Position numbers and translations under genes: made by a program
Shown here: positions 10,156 to 18,495 of the stretch, piece by piece
How positions within the stretch are numbered: the first letter of the stretch is position 1
How the letters are laid out: each line of letters starts with the position of its first letter
The notes under the pieces: model-generated
What the model saw: the letters and a program-made list of their open reading frames with translations, nothing else
Told to the model about the DNA's origin: nothing
Database searches by the model: none
Assembly: GCA_020735665.1 (NCBI GenBank)
Contig: CP085928.1
Span: 1,342,501 to 1,406,500, forward strand
Direction: 5' to 3'
Source of the DNA: Lachnospiraceae bacterium GAM79
GTDB lineage: Bacteria > Bacillota > Clostridia > Lachnospirales > Lachnospiraceae
Length of the DNA stretch: 64,000 bases

Positions 10156-12282
10156 TTATTTTGCCTCTTTAAACGGCTCATTTAACATCTCTGTTCCCGG
10201 AAGAACAAATCTGCCATTTTCGATAATGGCAACTTTGGTTCCATCTGCATGAACCGAATAAATGCCTCCGATCTCATCATATGGTATCGTAATATCGGTA
10301 TGGCAGTTAAAATATGCCTTGCTGATATCCGTCTTTCGAAGGATCGAGCACTCATTATCCTTTGCAACGATTTCCTTGCCGTCCGGATTATGAAGGATAT
10401 TTTCTTCGCTCCAGCTATAGCAGGTATCACCGACTGCAAAATGCGGCCCCATCTTCTCTACGATCAGAATCGGCAGTTTATATACCATGTTATATTTATT
10501 TGCAAGTACATATGCGGTCGTATTTGTTCCGATTGCAAACTCTCCGATCGGCAGTGTCTCCCGTCCGCCCAGAAGATTGTCCTTTACAAATTTGATATTA
10601 TCTTCTTCTCTGTCAAAGTTCTTGCAGGTATAGGTTCTGATCTTTCCATCTTCAAAGGTCAGCTTGAGATCGACATATTTCAGATCATTCAGATAGACCT
10701 CACTTACATTTAAAACTCCATGCGTTCCGGTAAGCTTCGGCGATGTAAAAACCTCGCCAAGAGGAATATTCACATCCGCCAGACAGTTCTCAAAATTTGT
10801 CTCTGTCTCCGGGCGCTCTAACACATGCAGCATTACCTTCATATCAGTCTGATTGCCATTCTGTCCGATCACATGTACCCATTCTGCCTGATCCAGCTCA
10901 TCGATGATCGTCTGATGAATCGGACGATATGCATTACTCTCCAAATTGTTTATTCGAATGATCTGTTCAAATATCTCCTCATAATTATCTCCGATCTCAG
11001 GCATTGGATATGCGATGATTGTAAAGCTATACTCATCTCCCGGTATATATTCATTCACGATCTGTGACAGTTCATTGGTATATTCCACACCAAGCTCCTG
11101 CTGCTTCTTGCTAAGCGTAAGCTGTCCTGGCTTGCTTACCGGTTCAAACGGTGTCTCACCAAAGATCTCGATACACGCCGGTCCTGCATATACGGACGCC
11201 TCATATCTGTATTTCTCATAAGCGCCTCGCATTATCTCTAACTTTCGTTCCATCAGCTTACGATCAAGGAATAACGCCTGATCCATCTGATGATCGTAAT
11301 CCATCTGCTTATTTACCGGAGTACCTACATAACCAATCCGGTTCATTCTGATCCGATTGATCCGGTTGGTATCATAACGGAAGCATAACGGTTCCAGCCC
11401 CATATCACGGAACTGGAGGATTGCAGCTTTTACGATACGCTCCATACCGATCGAATAGCGGATGTTTACATGCTTCTTTTTTGATATATCAATTCCGGCT
11501 GCTACAAAGCCCTGTCGAAACCCTTCTGTATAAGTCCGGGCGATCGACGCCACTTTTTCTGATGACATCCTGCGAAGAAACGCTTCCGTTTCCAATTCAT
11601 TCTTTCCGATGTATTCGCCATATTCATATAAATAGCTGTTATCTCCGTCTTCACATTTCATGACAATATCTGTCGCAAAGGAAAGAATCGGATCCATCTT
11701 CTCACGCACACGATAATCCATGAAGAACTCCGCATAATCATGTTCAAAATAATAAATGGCATCTTTTACTGCTTTAACAGATGGAAAATCCTCAAAGATC
11801 CCATATACCTCCACAAACAATTCAAACCATACAGTAAGGTCTACAACTCTTCCTTCAAATGCTGCCGCGATCAGTCCATGGAATTCATAACAAAGAAATG
11901 TCAGATAGTCAGCAAATAAATATTCCCGCTTGTCTATGTCTTCAATCTCGTTCTCTGCTATTTTCTCACCAAACATCTGTCTGGTGTATTCATAGTTGCA
12001 ATAACTCGTTTCGTAATTTTCAGGCATAACATCCTGATAAAGTGCTGCATTTATCTGCTGTAATTCGCCCGCTGTACAGCTCTCCGAAATGGGCATCCCA
12101 CTTTTTACCTTTTCGATCACTTTATCTAACTGCAGTAAAAATTCTCCAGTTCTTACAAAATAATCCCGATACCGCATGTCCACTGTTTCTTCTTTTGTGA
12201 TCGAACGGATCCGCTCAACCATCAGTTCGTAACGATCTTCGATATCTTCATATTCTGCTGTTATATCCTTATAATATGTCAT
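10156..12282 (-). CDS. M29-type metalloaminopeptidase with a large N-terminal extension
   Basis: The C-terminal 450 residues look like an M29 (aminopeptidase T/AmpS-type) enzyme. ADVNIPLGEVFTSPKLTGTHG carries the first metal-binding Glu, FAIGTNTTAY follows, EKMGPHFAVGDTCYSW carries a His, and FNCHTDITIPYD carries the His-x-Asp pair. In this family these residues hold two metal ions and cleave N-terminal residues. The protein has 708 residues where M29 enzymes have about 410. The first 250 are helical, rich in Asp, Glu and Tyr, and have no domain I recognise. The start is fixed by GGGAG seven bases before the ATG, and it overlaps the HD gene by four bases (ATGA). No export signal is present, so it should be cytosolic. 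Confidence 0.85.
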   Translation of the reverse strand: MTYYKDITAEYEDIEDRYELMVERIRSITKEETVDMRYRDYFVRTGEFLLQLDKVIEKVKSGMPISESCTAGELQQINAALYQDVMPENYETSYCNYEYTRQMFGEKIAENEIEDIDKREYLFADYLTFLCYEFHGLIAAAFEGRVVDLTVWFELFVEVYGIFEDFPSVKAVKDAIYYFEHDYAEFFMDYRVREKMDPILSFATDIVMKCEDGDNSYLYEYGEYIGKNELETEAFLRRMSSEKVASIARTYTEGFRQGFVAAGIDISKKKHVNIRYSIGMERIVKAAILQFRDMGLEPLCFRYDTNRINRIRMNRIGYVGTPVNKQMDYDHQMDQALFLDRKLMERKLEIMRGAYEKYRYEASVYAGPACIEIFGETPFEPVSKPGQLTLSKKQQELGVEYTNELSQIVNEYIPGDEYSFTIIAYPMPEIGDNYEEIFEQIIRINNLESNAYRPIHQTIIDELDQAEWVHVIGQNGNQTDMKVMLHVLERPETETNFENCLADVNIPLGEVFTSPKLTGTHGVLNVSEVYLNDLKYVDLKLTFEDGKIRTYTCKNFDREEDNIKFVKDNLLGGRETLPIGEFAIGTNTTAYVLANKYNMVYKLPILIVEKMGPHFAVGDTCYSWSEENILHNPDGKEIVAKDNECSILRKTDISKAYFNCHTDITIPYDEIGGIYSVHADGTKVAIIENGRFVLPGTEMLNEPFKEAK

Positions 12283-12875
12283 TTATTGTCTCCCTTTATG
12301 TTCCCAAGTTGAATGTTCTTCCGAAACACCTCATCGATCACCTGATATAACGTCTCTGATCCCTCCGGTGTCCGCTTATTTCTGCCATACACCTGACTCT
12401 CAAAAACTCCATGCTCTTTCCAGCCTTTTCCTCCGACTGCATCGCATAACATAACCGGTGCCAGATTATCCATCACATGTGCAAATTTGGCTTCCGGCGT
12501 CTGATACTCCTCAAATTCATCCCATAGCCCACGAAGCTTCTTTGCCTGATCTTCCGGCAGGATATTAAATATCCGGTCAGCAGCCTTCAATTCCCGCTCT
12601 CTTTTTGTTGCATTTGCATTTTTATCATATGCATATGTATCACCTGCATCTATCTCGATCAGATCATGAACCAGCAGCATGGAAACTACTCTTAATACGT
12701 CAACCGGTTCATTTGAATATTCCGCCAGTAAGATTGCCATAAGTGCAATATGCCAGGAATGTTCTGCATCATCTTCTTTTCTGATTCCATCTGTCAGATA
12801 CGTCTGTCTGACTACAAATTTACTCTTGTCTACTTCCAATATAAAATCCAGCTGTTTCCTTAATCTTTCGTCCAT
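12279..12875 (-). CDS. HD-domain phosphohydrolase (YfbR/HDDC2-like 5'-nucleotidase)
   Basis: The 198-residue protein carries the metal-binding residues of the HD family: His in AEHSWHIALMAILLAEY (about residue 40), His-Asp in MLLVHDLIEIDAGDTYAYD (about 89-90), and a distal Asp in FAHVMDNLAPVMLC (about 138). The EHSW, HDLIEID and DxLxP spacing matches the YfbR/HDDC2 group, which removes phosphate from (deoxy)nucleoside monophosphates. The exact substrate is inferred. It is cytosolic, starts after AGGGGATG, and is translationally coupled to the aminopeptidase gene through a 4-bp overlap. Confidence 0.88.
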   Translation of the reverse strand: MDERLRKQLDFILEVDKSKFVVRQTYLTDGIRKEDDAEHSWHIALMAILLAEYSNEPVDVLRVVSMLLVHDLIEIDAGDTYAYDKNANATKRERELKAADRIFNILPEDQAKKLRGLWDEFEEYQTPEAKFAHVMDNLAPVMLCDAVGGKGWKEHGVFESQVYGRNKRTPEGSETLYQVIDEVFRKNIQLGNIKGDNK

Positions 12876-12878
12876 ATA

Positions 12879-13190
12879 CTACATCCCCTTAATAAAAAAG
12901 ATACCCGCTATCACAAATACAACAATATTCAGGTAAACAGCCATTTTTTTAGATGTGACACCGCCTTCCTCAGAATGGTATCCGATTACGCCAAATACGA
13001 TTCCTGTTAATGCCATCAAAAATGCACTGATCATCAATACACCATAGATACGTTCTACCGCACCTCTTGATATAATAGATTTGATCACGGACAGTACTAT
13101 AAAAACACCACCGAGTATTCCTAATATATACGAAATTGTTGTATCTCTTGAATTTCCGGAAGGAGCCATCCTGAAATCACTGTTTTTCAA
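12879..13190 (-). CDS. Small three-helix membrane protein of unknown function
   Basis: The product has about 103 residues with three predicted transmembrane segments (ISYILGILGGVFIVLSVI, RIYGVLMISAFLMALTGIVFG and VYLNIVVFVIAGIFFI) and a short polar N-terminus. I do not recognise it. The longest frame begins at a TTG at 13214, but GGAG lies 8 bases before another TTG at 13190, which I prefer; an ATG at 13169 is a further option. The start lies inside the end of the VanZ gene, so the two are probably translationally coupled. It is separated from the HD gene by 3 bp. Confidence 0.7.
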   Translation of the reverse strand: MKNSDFRMAPSGNSRDTTISYILGILGGVFIVLSVIKSIISRGAVERIYGVLMISAFLMALTGIVFGVIGYHSEEGGVTSKKMAVYLNIVVFVIAGIFFIKGM

Positions 13191-13653
13191 ACTCTTTTCT
13201 CCTTTTTCTGTCAAATCTTGCTAAAATATAATAAATAATATATCCAATCATACCGCCAAAGGTATTCATGATAATATCATCCACGTCAAACACCCCAAGT
13301 TTTGTTATCAACTGTACCAGTTCAATACTTAACGAAAACGCAAATGCCGCCAGAGTCGCTGTAAAAAATCCGGTCTTTTTACCTCTGACCCAGCGGATCA
13401 ACATTCCAAATGGTACAAAAGCAAGAACATTTCCAACCAGATTCAACATCACGCTTGTGGTCGTCATATAACTTCTGTACTTTACGAAACGCTTAATCTC
13501 GAGAAACGGTGTCAGATTGTACCGCATCTCTTCATATCCATGTCCCCTTCCAAACATATCACTGAATATCAGAAAATAGACAATGGATATACTGTATAAT
13601 ATAAATAGCACCAGGCATAACACCCGCAGCTTTTTCTTATTTTCTATGCTCAA
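13177..13653 (-). CDS. VanZ family membrane protein
   Basis: The 158-residue protein has four predicted transmembrane segments and the VanZ landmarks: RYNLTPFLEIKRFVKY near residue 44, LNLVGNAVLAFVPFG-like LNLVGNVLAFVPFGMLIRW near 70, SLSIELVQLI near 107, and DVDDIIMNTFGGMIGY near 122. VanZ relatives confer low-level teicoplanin tolerance in enterococci, but most chromosomal members have no proven role. It follows coaBC by 19 bp, and its 3' end overlaps the next small membrane gene. Confidence 0.9.
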   Translation of the reverse strand: MSIENKKKLRVLCLVLFILYSISIVYFLIFSDMFGRGHGYEEMRYNLTPFLEIKRFVKYRSYMTTTSVMLNLVGNVLAFVPFGMLIRWVRGKKTGFFTATLAAFAFSLSIELVQLITKLGVFDVDDIIMNTFGGMIGYIIYYILARFDRKRRKEFEKQ

Positions 13654-13672
13654 TGCCAGCCTCCAGGTAATA

Positions 13673-14902
13673 TTATTTCCTCATTTTTATTAACTGGGTA
13701 AGAAGTCTGTCTGCACACTCCTCTTTACTCATCTGTGGCAATTCAATATCCTCATCCTGTGTGATCAATGTCAGCACATTGGTATCTGTCCCAAATCCAG
13801 CCCCCGCTGTCTTTAAATTATTTGCTGCGACCATATCGATCTTCTTTTTTTCCAGCTTCTTTCTGGAATTCTCTAACAGATTCTGTGTCTCCATCGAAAA
13901 TCCACATATGATCTGTCCGGCAAGTCTGCTGTCCCCGTTTGTCTTTCTTGCCTTTTCTCTCTGCATTCCAAGAAATGCAAGAATATCCTTTGTTCTTGTA
14001 AGCGGAATGCTCATATCAGCATCCGATTTCTTGATCTTGTTATCTGCTACCTCTGCCGGTCTATAATCAGCAACTGCGGCTGCCTTAATAATGATATCCT
14101 GATCAGCACTGGCTGCCGTTACAGCTTCATACATATCCTGTGCAGAAGTAACCGGAACCACTGTTACGAATTTTGGTGGTGCAATCGCTACCTTTCCTGT
14201 TACGAGGGTTACGTCTGCCCCACGGAGCATCGCCTGTCTCGCGATCGCATACCCCATTTTACCGGTTGAATGATTTGAGATAAAGCGAACCGGGTCAATT
14301 GCTTCCATCGTAGGACCTGCAGTAACAAGTACTTTTATTCCCTGCATGTCTTTCTCTGCTGCGATATTTTTTAATATATAATCAACTAACAACTGCTCAC
14401 TCGGAAGCTTTCCCTTGCCTGTATCTCCGCAGGCAAGGTATCCGCTTGCCGACTCTATGATCTCATAGTCATAGGACTGCAGTTTTCTGATATTATCCTG
14501 AACGATCGGATTCTCTAACATATTCGTATTCATTGCAGGTGCGATCAGCTTCGGACATTTTGCTGCCATGATCGTAGTGCTCAACATATCGTCAGCAATT
14601 CCGCCTGCAATCTTCCCAATGATATTTGCCGATGCAGGAGCGACCATAAAGACATCTGCCCGTTTTGCAAGTGCAACATGCTCTACGTTAAACTGAAAAT
14701 TACGATCAAAGGTATCCACCAGACACTTATTTCCTGTTAAGGTCTCAAATGTGATCGGATTGATAAAATTGGTCGCATTTTCTGTCATGATGACATTTAC
14801 ATCTGCATGCAGTTTTACAAGCATACTGGCAACATTTGCCATCTTATATGCTGCTATACTTCCTGTTACACCTAAAACAACGGTCTTATTCTTTAACATC
14901 AT
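13673..14902 (-). CDS. coaBC: Bifunctional phosphopantothenoylcysteine decarboxylase / phosphopantothenate--cysteine ligase
   Basis: CoaBC converts 4'-phosphopantothenate and cysteine to 4'-phosphopantetheine, steps two and three of coenzyme A synthesis. The N-terminal flavoprotein half has GVTGSIAAYK (about residue 10), the catalytic His in FNVEHVALAKRADV, and APAMNTNML with the catalytic Cys further on at SGYLACGDTGKGKLP. The C-terminal CoaB half has VTAGPTMEAIDPVRFISNHSTGKMGYAIA and KIKKSD. The frame extends to 14926, but GGAG precedes the tandem ATGs at 14902/14899, giving MLKNKTVVLG. It directly follows panC, so the operon runs from ketopantoate formation into CoA. Confidence 0.96.
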   Translation of the reverse strand: MMLKNKTVVLGVTGSIAAYKMANVASMLVKLHADVNVIMTENATNFINPITFETLTGNKCLVDTFDRNFQFNVEHVALAKRADVFMVAPASANIIGKIAGGIADDMLSTTIMAAKCPKLIAPAMNTNMLENPIVQDNIRKLQSYDYEIIESASGYLACGDTGKGKLPSEQLLVDYILKNIAAEKDMQGIKVLVTAGPTMEAIDPVRFISNHSTGKMGYAIARQAMLRGADVTLVTGKVAIAPPKFVTVVPVTSAQDMYEAVTAASADQDIIIKAAAVADYRPAEVADNKIKKSDADMSIPLTRTKDILAFLGMQREKARKTNGDSRLAGQIICGFSMETQNLLENSRKKLEKKKIDMVAANNLKTAGAGFGTDTNVLTLITQDEDIELPQMSKEECADRLLTQLIKMRK

Positions 14903-14965
14903 TTTCTCCATTCTGCATCGTATCATTGAAAATCATTCTGTCCGGAACGAATCCTGATCCGGCTG

Positions 14966-15817
14966 TTATTTGTTCATATCAAGGATAAAGTTATCGATCA
15001 ATCTTGCCTTGCCAAATCTGACTGCCATAGCACAAAGGACATGTCCCTCTACTATATCGATTGACTTCATAGTATCCATATCCACCATCTCAACATAATC
15101 AATATCTGCAAGTGGCTCTGATCCGATCAGGTCTTTCATTGCTGCTACAATCTTCTTCGCATCTCGCTCACCATCTTCGATCATTTTCTGTCCAAGCTTA
15201 ACTGACTTGCTCAGTACAACTGCTGCCTGACGTTCTTCCGGCTTCAGATAAATATTTCTGGAACTCTTGGCAAGACCATCTGCCTCACGGATGATCGGAC
15301 ATCCAACGATCTCAATATCCATGTTCAAATCTGTAACCATACGCATAATGATCGCAAGCTGCTGTGCATCCTTCTGACCAAAATAAGCACGATCCGGCTG
15401 AACGATATTGAATAATTTATTTACAACTGTACATACACCTTTGAAATGTACCGGACGAGTCAGTCCGCATAATGCATCCGGAAGCCCTGTCATATTGACA
15501 TAAGAACAAAATCCCGGCTTATACATTTCTTCCGGTTCCGGATGAAAGATCACATCTGCACCTGTTGTCTCGCATAACTTTGCATCTGCATCAAGATCTC
15601 TTGGATAACTCTCCAGATCCTCTGTTGGTCCAAACTGCATCGGATTGACAAATACAGATACAACGGTTCTGTCATTCTGTTCTACGGATTTCCTGATCAG
15701 ACTCTGATGTCCCTCATGGAGATATCCCATTGTTGGTACAAGTCCAACACTTAAGCCTTCTTTCTTCCATGCCTTAACCTGACTTCTTACTTCATCTACT
15801 GTTTTTAAAATCTTCAT
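14966..15817 (-). CDS. panC: Pantoate--beta-alanine ligase (pantothenate synthetase)
   Basis: PanC joins pantoate and beta-alanine with ATP to give pantothenate. The 283-residue protein has the full signature: VGLVPTMGYLHEGHQSLIR (about residues 24-42, with the HxGH nucleotidyl motif), VSVFVNPMQFGPTEDLESYPRDLDAD, FGQKDAQQLAIIMRMV near residue 148, and SSRNIYL near 183. It lies between panB and coaBC in the same direction. No panD was found, so beta-alanine must come from elsewhere in the genome or from outside the cell. Confidence 0.97.
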   Translation of the reverse strand: MKILKTVDEVRSQVKAWKKEGLSVGLVPTMGYLHEGHQSLIRKSVEQNDRTVVSVFVNPMQFGPTEDLESYPRDLDADAKLCETTGADVIFHPEPEEMYKPGFCSYVNMTGLPDALCGLTRPVHFKGVCTVVNKLFNIVQPDRAYFGQKDAQQLAIIMRMVTDLNMDIEIVGCPIIREADGLAKSSRNIYLKPEERQAAVVLSKSVKLGQKMIEDGERDAKKIVAAMKDLIGSEPLADIDYVEMVDMDTMKSIDIVEGHVLCAMAVRFGKARLIDNFILDMNK

Positions 15818-15883
15818 TTCTGATTTCCAGTCCTTTCCTGATCCTGTCTCCCGGTTTTTACCGGTTCAGACAGCTTCTATCTC

Positions 15884-16711
15884 TTAGTATAATTTATCGA
15901 TTACTTCGTCATCAATTTTGTAGCAGTGTTCTTCTGCCGGAAATGTTCCATCGTCAATCTCTGCTATATAAGTCTTTACTGCTTCACGAATCATGTCTCC
16001 TGCATTTGCAAAATGCTTTACAAACTTCGGCTTAAAATCACTGAACATGCCAAGCATATCGTAAATTACAAGAACCTGTCCGTTGCATCCTGCTCCTGCT
16101 CCGATTCCGATCGTAGGAATGTTGATGCTCTCTGTTACAAGCTTTGCAAGCTTTGCAGGGACACACTCCAGTACCAGTAAAAACGCACCTGCTTCTTCTA
16201 CTGCCTTGGCATCCTCGATCAGCTTCTTAGCTGCTGCTTCTGTCTTACCCTGAACCTTAAAGCCACCGAAAGTATTGATTGACTGCGGAGTCAGTCCCAG
16301 ATGTGCAACAACAGGGATTCCTGCTGATACGATTGCTTTAATCTGTGGGCAGACTTCTTTACCACCTTCTAACTTTACAGCTCCGGCTCTGCCTTCCTTC
16401 ATCAGACGGCCTGCATTTACGACTGCGTCATATACACTGGTCTGATAGGACATAAATGGAAGATCGGTTACAACCAGTGCATTCTTGGCTCCTCTTGCAA
16501 CGGCTGCGCTATGATGGATCATGTCTTCTACGGTTACGGAGATCGTATCCTCATATCCAAGGATTACATTTCCGAGGGAATCACCGACAAGGATCGTGTT
16601 GACTCCTGCTTCGTCCAATAATCTTGCTGTCGTATAATCATACGCTGTCAGCATAGAAATCTTATGCCCGGAATTCTTCATCTGCATAATTGATGTTGTT
16701 GTGTTCTTCAT
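15884..16711 (-). CDS. panB: 3-methyl-2-oxobutanoate hydroxymethyltransferase (ketopantoate hydroxymethyltransferase)
   Basis: PanB makes ketopantoate from 2-ketoisovalerate and 5,10-methylene-THF. The 275 residues include [21 protein letters not shown], the metal-binding [18 protein letters not shown] (about residue 43), [17 protein letters not shown] (about 110), [12 protein letters not shown] and [23 protein letters not shown], all standard family motifs. AGGAGAATAAGACGT precedes the ATG. It lies between the PanG-like gene and panC, so three consecutive enzymes of the pantothenate branch are adjacent. Confidence 0.97.
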   Translation of the reverse strand: MKNTTTSIMQMKNSGHKISMLTAYDYTTARLLDEAGVNTILVGDSLGNVILGYEDTISVTVEDMIHHSAAVARGAKNALVVTDLPFMSYQTSVYDAVVNAGRLMKEGRAGAVKLEGGKEVCPQIKAIVSAGIPVVAHLGLTPQSINTFGGFKVQGKTEAAAKKLIEDAKAVEEAGAFLLVLECVPAKLAKLVTESINIPTIGIGAGAGCNGQVLVIYDMLGMFSDFKPKFVKHFANAGDMIREAVKTYIAEIDDGTFPAEEHCYKIDDEVIDKLY

Positions 16712-16828
16712 ACGTCTTATTCTCCTATTCTGAAATCATTTCGTACTTTGTTCATTTCAAAATCCTGTTTTGTTATATCTGCCGGCTTGCCTGTCATAGC
16801 CCATCCGGCATTGCAGCATTTTCGTCTT

Positions 16829-17713
16829 TTACTCCTGCTTTGATAGAATATTCTTCATCTCTGAATAATCACGGTCAGGATATTTCTGTTCTGCCAGAGT
16901 AACTACAGCTCTTGATACACCGGTATAAATATATTTCTCATTTTTTTCAAGAACATTCAGATGTTTCTTTACTGTCGTTGTGTCATTTCTCTCAATCGGT
17001 CCGGTCAGCCCTGCCACCGGTCCATCTTCTGCTATATGCGATGCATTTCCCATAAATAATGGAACAAGCGCACGTTCTGCCTGTTTATTTTCAAATCCGC
17101 AGTCTTCCAGTAATGAAACTGCCGATCCGTACAGACCATTTACCAGATTACTGGCAAATACTGCTGCAGCATGATATTTTGTTTTATTTTCTGTTGAGAG
17201 AAGTACACAGTCATTTCCTAAAAGACGAATAAAGCGGCAAATTTCATTTCCCCACTCTTCATCACCTTCTACTGTAAAAAAACATTTCTGCATTTCCCTG
17301 TAGGATTTTGTCTTTGAACTGATTGCATACATAGGATGAATCGAATAACCAAAGGCTCCTGCCTCTGTTACACCTGAAAAAATATTAGATGTCATAGCAC
17401 CACTACAATGACAGATCAGTTTGCCCTTGATATCAAAGGCTTTTATACTGTCCCACACTGCTTCTATTCTTCCATCCGGAACGGTAAGCATCAGGACATC
17501 GCTTGCACAAACGATCTTCTTCAGATCATCAAACACTGCGGTATCGGTAAATGCTGCAGCTTCTTTTGCGCTCTCCACCTGTCTGCTGTAATATCCGGAT
17601 ACGGTTACTGTCTCCGGAAGATTCTTTTGTATCTTTTCTTTTTTCAAATTCTGCTCAAGATACTTTCCAAGTGTAAAGCCTACTTTGCCTGCACCGATAA
17701 ATCCAATCCTCAT
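16829..17713 (-). CDS. panG: PanG-like ketopantoate reductase (Rossmann/DUF2520 protein)
   Basis: The 294-residue protein has an N-terminal Rossmann fold (MRIGFIGAGKVGFTLGKYL) for NAD(P) and a C-terminal helical DUF2520-type domain (GYSIHPMYAISS, KYHAAAVFASNLVNGLYGSA, GPVAGLTGPIERNDTTTVKKHL). It is not a classical PanE sequence. Members of this group were shown in Francisella, and by complementation in some Firmicutes, to be an alternative ketopantoate reductase called PanG. Here it is the first gene of a panG-panB-panC-coaBC run, exactly where the missing reduction step (ketopantoate to pantoate) is needed. The function assignment rests on family plus context; confidence that it is a DUF2520 reductase-like protein is higher than that of the symbol. 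Confidence 0.82.
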   Translation of the reverse strand: MRIGFIGAGKVGFTLGKYLEQNLKKEKIQKNLPETVTVSGYYSRQVESAKEAAAFTDTAVFDDLKKIVCASDVLMLTVPDGRIEAVWDSIKAFDIKGKLICHCSGAMTSNIFSGVTEAGAFGYSIHPMYAISSKTKSYREMQKCFFTVEGDEEWGNEICRFIRLLGNDCVLLSTENKTKYHAAAVFASNLVNGLYGSAVSLLEDCGFENKQAERALVPLFMGNASHIAEDGPVAGLTGPIERNDTTTVKKHLNVLEKNEKYIYTGVSRAVVTLAEQKYPDRDYSEMKNILSKQE

Positions 17714-17814
17714 ATGATCACCTGCTATCGCCTGTTCTATCTGTGGTGTAAATCAGGTATAGTTTCTTTCGAATACCATCCGCCCTTTACAATACCATTT
17801 ACAAGGTAAAAAGT

Positions 17815-17858
17815 AAAGCAGGAGAACCTGAATTTATCATCATTTTTTCTCCTGCTTT
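17815..17858 (-). terminator. Terminator after purE
   Basis: AAAGCAGGAGAA and its complement flank a loop of about 20 bases, with a T-rich tail on the minus strand (TTTACTTTTTACC). It lies about 70 bp after the purE stop and before the panG promoter region. The plus-strand side also has T-rich sequence. Confidence 0.6.
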
Positions 17859-17929
17859 TCTTCTGTTTTCACTCTATGCAGATCACATATCTACATATGA
17901 AATCATCATTTTATATGACCTGCAACTGA

Positions 17930-18418
17930 TTAATTATATTTTGCTATTACTTCTGCATTTGCCTTCATAGCTGCAGCTTCCATGGACTCACGTTCTGCTA
18001 AAAGTTTCTTTCTTACTTCTGCATTGCTATTTCCAATGATCTGAAGTGCCAGGTATGCTGCATTCTTGCTTCCGTTGATCGCTACTGTTGCTACAGGGAT
18101 ACCGGATGGCATCTGAACGATAGAAAGAAGTGCATCCATTCCATCTAATACTGAACCGGAAATCGGTACACCGATAACCGGAATAACTGTCTGGCTTGCT
18201 ACAACACCCGGAAGTGCTGCTGCCATACCTGCTGCAGTAATGATAACCTGTGTTCCATTATTATTTGCTTCTTCAATAAACTCTGAAAGTCCTGCATGTG
18301 CTCTGTGTGCAGACAGGCATCTTACATCAACAGCTACTCCATAATCTTTTAAAATGCCAATTGCCGGCTCAACCTTAGGCAGGTCACTTGTTGATCCCAT
18401 AATGATCGCTACTCTCAT
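17930..18418 (-). CDS. purE: N5-carboxyaminoimidazole ribonucleotide mutase
   Basis: PurE (class I) rearranges N5-CAIR to CAIR in purine synthesis. The protein of about 162 residues has VAIIMGSTSDLPKVEPA at the start, VRCLSAHRAHAGL (about residue 35) with the catalytic His, and AAGMAAALPGVVAS. The frame extends to 18484, but AAAGGAT sits 7 bases before the ATG at 18418, and MRVAIIMGSTSD is the normal N-terminus. No purK is adjacent. It lies 78 bp after the giant sensor kinase gene, separate from the purMND cluster. Confidence 0.95.
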   Translation of the reverse strand: MRVAIIMGSTSDLPKVEPAIGILKDYGVAVDVRCLSAHRAHAGLSEFIEEANNNGTQVIITAAGMAAALPGVVASQTVIPVIGVPISGSVLDGMDALLSIVQMPSGIPVATVAINGSKNAAYLALQIIGNSNAEVRKKLLAERESMEAAAMKANAEVIAKYN

Positions 18419-18495
18419 GTTTTTATCCTTCTTTCTTCCTTTTTGTATTTTAATATCCCTGTGTTCTGCATGAATCTGCATCACACAATGGTATA

